NCBI RefSeq assembly: GCF_000525835.1
Contig: NZ_AODD01000005.1
Span: 62,001-126,000, forward strand
DNA: 64,000 nt
Direction of reading: 5' to 3'
Source of the DNA: Listeria grandensis FSL F6-0971
GTDB lineage: Bacteria; Bacillota; Bacilli; Lactobacillales; Listeriaceae
Part shown: piece after piece, positions 61,348-64,000 of the stretch
Position numbering within the stretch: position 1 is the first letter of the stretch
Layout: each line of letters opens with the position of its first letter
The notes under the pieces: model-generated
Told to the model about the DNA's origin: nothing
What the model saw: only the letters and a program-made list of their open reading frames with translations
Databases searched by the model: none
Position numbers and translations under genes: made by a program

Positions 61348-62700
61348 ATGGTAGAACATTATGATTATATAGCAATTGGTGGCGGAAGTGGTGGGATTTC
61401 TTCGGTAAATCGGGCGGCCAGTTATGGGATGAAATGTGCACTTGTAGAGCCAAAAAATCTTGGTGGCACTTGCGTGAATGTCGGCTGTGTTCCGAAAAAA
61501 GTGATGTGGTATGGGGCGCAAATCTCTGAAGCAATGCATAAGTATGCGCCGGATTATGGTTTTGAGGTGAAGCAGGAGCGTTTTGATTTTGCGAAGTTGG
61601 TGGAGAATCGGGAGGCTTATATTGAACGGATTCATGGTTCGTATCAACGCGGACTTGATCATAATAAGGTCGATATTTTAAAAGGATACGCGTCATTTGT
61701 GGATGAGCATACGATTGAGGTGAACGGGACGCATTACACGGCGGAGCATATTTTGATAGCGACTGGTGGAAAACCGGCTTGGCCAGACGTTCCAGGTGCG
61801 GAATTTGGGACGGATTCGGATGGCTTTTTTGAATGGACCGAGTTACCGAAGCGCGTGGCAGTTGTTGGTGCGGGGTACATTGCTGTGGAACTTGCGGGCG
61901 TTTTGCAGGGCTTTGGTGTGGAGACGCATTTGTTTGTTCGCAAGCACGCGCCGTTGCGGAATTTTGACCCGCTGCTGGTGGATACGTTGGTGGAGGTTAT
62001 GAAGGAGCAGGGGCCAACGCTGCACACAGAGGCGATTCCAAAAGCGGTGACGCAAAATGAGGATGGTTCGGTGACGCTTCATTTGGAGGATGGTCGGACG
62101 CAGACGGTGGATAAATTAATCTGGGCGATTGGTCGGACGCCGCTTACGGAGATGCTGAATTTGGCGGCCACAGCGGTGGAACTGGATAAGAAAGGCTATA
62201 TTAAAGTCGATAAGTTCCAAAATACGGCGGTTCCAGGGATTTATGCAGTTGGGGATATTACAGGACACATCGAACTTACGCCGGTTGCGATTGCTGCGGG
62301 GCGGCGGTTATCGGAGCGCTTGTTTAATGGCAAGTTGGACGAGCATTTGGATTATTCGCTAGTTCCGACGGTTGTTTTCAGTCATCCTGCGATTGGGACA
62401 GTTGGTTTAACGGAACCCGAGGCGATTGAGAAATACGGTGAGACGCAAGTCAAAGTCTACACTTCTTCGTTTACATCGATGTATACGGCGATTACGGAAC
62501 ATCGCGAACCGTGCCGTATGAAGCTCGTTTGTGCGGGCGACAATGAAAAAGTAGTTGGGCTGCACGGTATTGGGACGGGTGTGGATGAAATGATACAAGG
62601 CTTTGCGGTCGCTATGAAAATGGGCGCGACGAAGGCTGATTTTGATAATACGGTTGCGATTCATCCGACAGGTTCTGAGGAATTTGTGACGATGCGGTAA
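61348..62700 (+). CDS. gor: Glutathione-disulfide reductase
   Basis: 450-residue FAD/NADPH disulfide reductase. FAD motif [17 protein letters not shown]; redox pair Cys42-Cys47 in [17 protein letters not shown] motif [18 protein letters not shown]; and C-terminal active-site HPTGSEE. The CVNVGC sequence is that of glutathione reductase rather than lipoamide dehydrogenase or mercuric reductase. AGAGGAGG precedes ATG 61348. Listeria makes glutathione, so the role fits. Confidence 0.92.
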   Translation: MVEHYDYIAIGGGSGGISSVNRAASYGMKCALVEPKNLGGTCVNVGCVPKKVMWYGAQISEAMHKYAPDYGFEVKQERFDFAKLVENREAYIERIHGSYQRGLDHNKVDILKGYASFVDEHTIEVNGTHYTAEHILIATGGKPAWPDVPGAEFGTDSDGFFEWTELPKRVAVVGAGYIAVELAGVLQGFGVETHLFVRKHAPLRNFDPLLVDTLVEVMKEQGPTLHTEAIPKAVTQNEDGSVTLHLEDGRTQTVDKLIWAIGRTPLTEMLNLAATAVELDKKGYIKVDKFQNTAVPGIYAVGDITGHIELTPVAIAAGRRLSERLFNGKLDEHLDYSLVPTVVFSHPAIGTVGLTEPEAIEKYGETQVKVYTSSFTSMYTAITEHREPCRMKLVCAGDNEKVVGLHGIGTGVDEMIQGFAVAMKMGATKADFDNTVAIHPTGSEEFVTMR

Positions 62701-62716
62701 TTTTAGATTAAGAAAG

Positions 62717-62772
62717 ACTCGGACTTATGACGGCGTGCTTATTTGTGCGCTGGATAAGGACGGGTGTTTTTT
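62717..62772 (+). terminator. Terminator after gor
   Basis: Long imperfect stem from ACTCGGACTTATGACGGCGTGC (62717) to the complementary arm ending about 62766, then TTTTTT. Confidence 0.7.
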
Positions 62773-62843
62773 ATGTGTCTCAGTGATTTTGACATCTTTA
62801 TGGACATTGCCTAAACGAATATTCAGATATGTCAAATAACCCT

Positions 62844-62872
62844 TTGCTTTATAGAAGGAAATTGCGTATAAT
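62844..62872 (+). promoter_or_regulatory. hom promoter
   Basis: TTGCTT (62844-62849), 17 bases, TATAAT (62867-62872). Confidence 0.75.
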
Positions 62873-62913
62873 AAGCAATAATTACATTGTTTTAGAACTG
62901 AGGAGGTTGGCGA

Positions 62914-64000
62914 GTGGAAGCAAAATTAGAAGTTGGAATTTTTGGATTTGGAACGGTTGGTAGTGGTGTCATTCACATTTTAGAGGAACATGCGGAGAAA
63001 ATTAGTCAGATGACGGGCTATCAAGTAAGTGTCAAAACGGTTCTTGTACGCGACTTAGAGAAAAATCGTCGGTATGAAACGAAAGGATTTAGCTTGACCA
63101 CGGAGCCTGCCGCTATTTTAAATGATCCGGATATTTCGGTCGTCGTGGAAGTAATGGGAAGCATTGAACCAGCGCGGGAGTACGTTTTGCAGGCGCTTAA
63201 GGCTGGGAAACATGTGGTGACGGCGAATAAGGACTTAATTGCGTTACATGGTGATGAATTGATTGCTGTGGCGCAGGCAAATAAATGTGATTTGTTCTAT
63301 GAGGCAAGTGTTGCTGGCGGAATCCCGATTTTGCGGACGATTGTGAACGGGCTTGCGGCGGACAAGATGCAGAAGGTGATGGGAATCGTCAATGGGACGA
63401 CGAACTTCATGTTGACGAAAATGAAGACGGAGAAGCGGAGTTATGAGAGTGTCTTGAAAGAGGCGCAGGACTTAGGTTTCGCGGAAAGTGACCCGACGAA
63501 TGATGTGGACGGAATCGATGCGGCTCGCAAAATGGTTATTTTGACGCGTTTGGCTTTTGGGATGAACGTGGACTTGGCGGACGTGGATACGGTTGGGATT
63601 CGTGGGATTGCGCCGCGTGATATGGAAGTTGCGGAGCAGTTGAAATACGTGATTAAACTAGTCGGTACGGCGGAGGAGCGAAATGGTTCGGTGGCTGTTA
63701 GTGTTGGACCGGTGCTCTTGCCGAAATATCATCCGATGGCGGGCGTGAACAACGAAAATAACGCGGTGTTTGTAACGGGTGCTGCAGCTGGTGAGACGAT
63801 GTATTACGGGCCTGGTGCTGGGGAATTACCGACGGCGACGAGTGTTGTCAGCGATATTATTATGGTGGCGAAGAATAGTAAGTTAGGCATTAATGGAAAC
63901 GCGTTTAATAGTTATAAGCATGACACGAAGCAAACATCGCCGGATGAAATTTTCTCGAAGTATTATTTGCGTATTGTGATGGATGATAAGACGGGAACGT
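62914..64000 (+). CDS. hom: Homoserine dehydrogenase, cut by the window end
   Basis: At least 362 residues of an NADP-dependent homoserine dehydrogenase for threonine and methionine synthesis; about 60 residues (ACT domain) should follow beyond the window. NAD motif GIFGFGTVGSGV; substrate site in VVTANKDLIALHG, EASVAGGIPILR, GIVNGTTNFMLTKM and DPTNDVDGIDAARK with catalytic Lys/Asp. GTG 62914 lies 7 bases after AGGAGG. Usually followed by thrC and thrB. Confidence 0.95.
   Translation, partial: MEAKLEVGIFGFGTVGSGVIHILEEHAEKISQMTGYQVSVKTVLVRDLEKNRRYETKGFSLTTEPAAILNDPDISVVVEVMGSIEPAREYVLQALKAGKHVVTANKDLIALHGDELIAVAQANKCDLFYEASVAGGIPILRTIVNGLAADKMQKVMGIVNGTTNFMLTKMKTEKRSYESVLKEAQDLGFAESDPTNDVDGIDAARKMVILTRLAFGMNVDLADVDTVGIRGIAPRDMEVAEQLKYVIKLVGTAEERNGSVAVSVGPVLLPKYHPMAGVNNENNAVFVTGAAAGETMYYGPGAGELPTATSVVSDIIMVAKNSKLGINGNAFNSYKHDTKQTSPDEIFSKYYLRIVMDDKTGT

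Overview
The window looks like a chromosomal segment of a Listeria species, probably not a close relative of L. monocytogenes. The right-hand two thirds carries a run of genes in the order I remember from L. monocytogenes (roughly lmo2573 down to lmo2547): zinc-type dehydrogenase, RibD/DHFR-like reductase, nicotinamidase, DUF1648 protein, OppA-type lipoprotein, then lipL, HD hydrolase, 4-OT tautomerase, M50 protease, DUF1934, argS, rpoE, pyrG, ami, fbaA, murA2 (murZ), rho, rpmE2 and hom. GW-module amidase, GvhH-type octanoyl transfer, UUG/GUG starts and strong Shine-Dalgarno sites all fit a low-GC Firmicute. I see no rRNA, tRNA, CRISPR array, prophage or insertion sequence.

Layout. 1-6.4 kb: mannosylglycerate-type operon (fused PTS EIIABC, GH38 mannosidase, GH13_18 phosphorylase). 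6.4-9 kb: AT-rich patch with a VanZ-like protein, a frameshifted Rgg-like regulator and, divergent from it, an 11-codon ORF followed by two small unknown genes. 9-17.4 kb: polyol operon with a TTGACA-N17-TATAAT promoter, a cre site, polyol permease, two dehydrogenases, RpiB, DhaK, DhaL, transketolase and a DeoR regulator. 17.5-18.3 kb: msrA. 18.5-23.4 kb: Mga-like regulator divergent from an LPXTG MucBP-repeat surface protein. 23.5-29.2 kb: secreted alpha/beta hydrolase, cre-controlled membrane-anchored GH63 glycosidase, aldehyde dehydrogenase. 29.3-39 kb: small metabolic genes, peptide-binding lipoprotein, beta-helix secreted protein, RAT-controlled beta-glucoside PTS, CPBP protease, MazG-like protein. 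39-64 kb: conserved housekeeping backbone with small membrane proteins, a pyrG CTP-sensing attenuator, a YxlEFG-like ABC operon and two tandem CU-rich small RNA genes.

How it works together. The segment is rich in carbohydrate uptake under catabolite control: cre sites lie at the polyol, GH63 and beta-glucoside promoters, and the last also has an antiterminator site. The polyol operon should import a sugar alcohol, oxidise it to a ketose, phosphorylate it with DhaKL and pass it through RpiB and transketolase to the pentose phosphate pathway.

A quality warning: ten recognisable genes contain in total twelve single-base frameshifts, mostly in A, T or G runs of 5-8 bases, and including the housekeeping-type genes rpiB and murA2. 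This pattern suggests homopolymer sequencing error more than decay, so I annotate these as whole genes with a frame break. The most interesting candidates for new biology are the Rgg-like regulator with its divergent 11-codon ORF and small-gene cluster, and the tandem LhrC-like small RNA pair.
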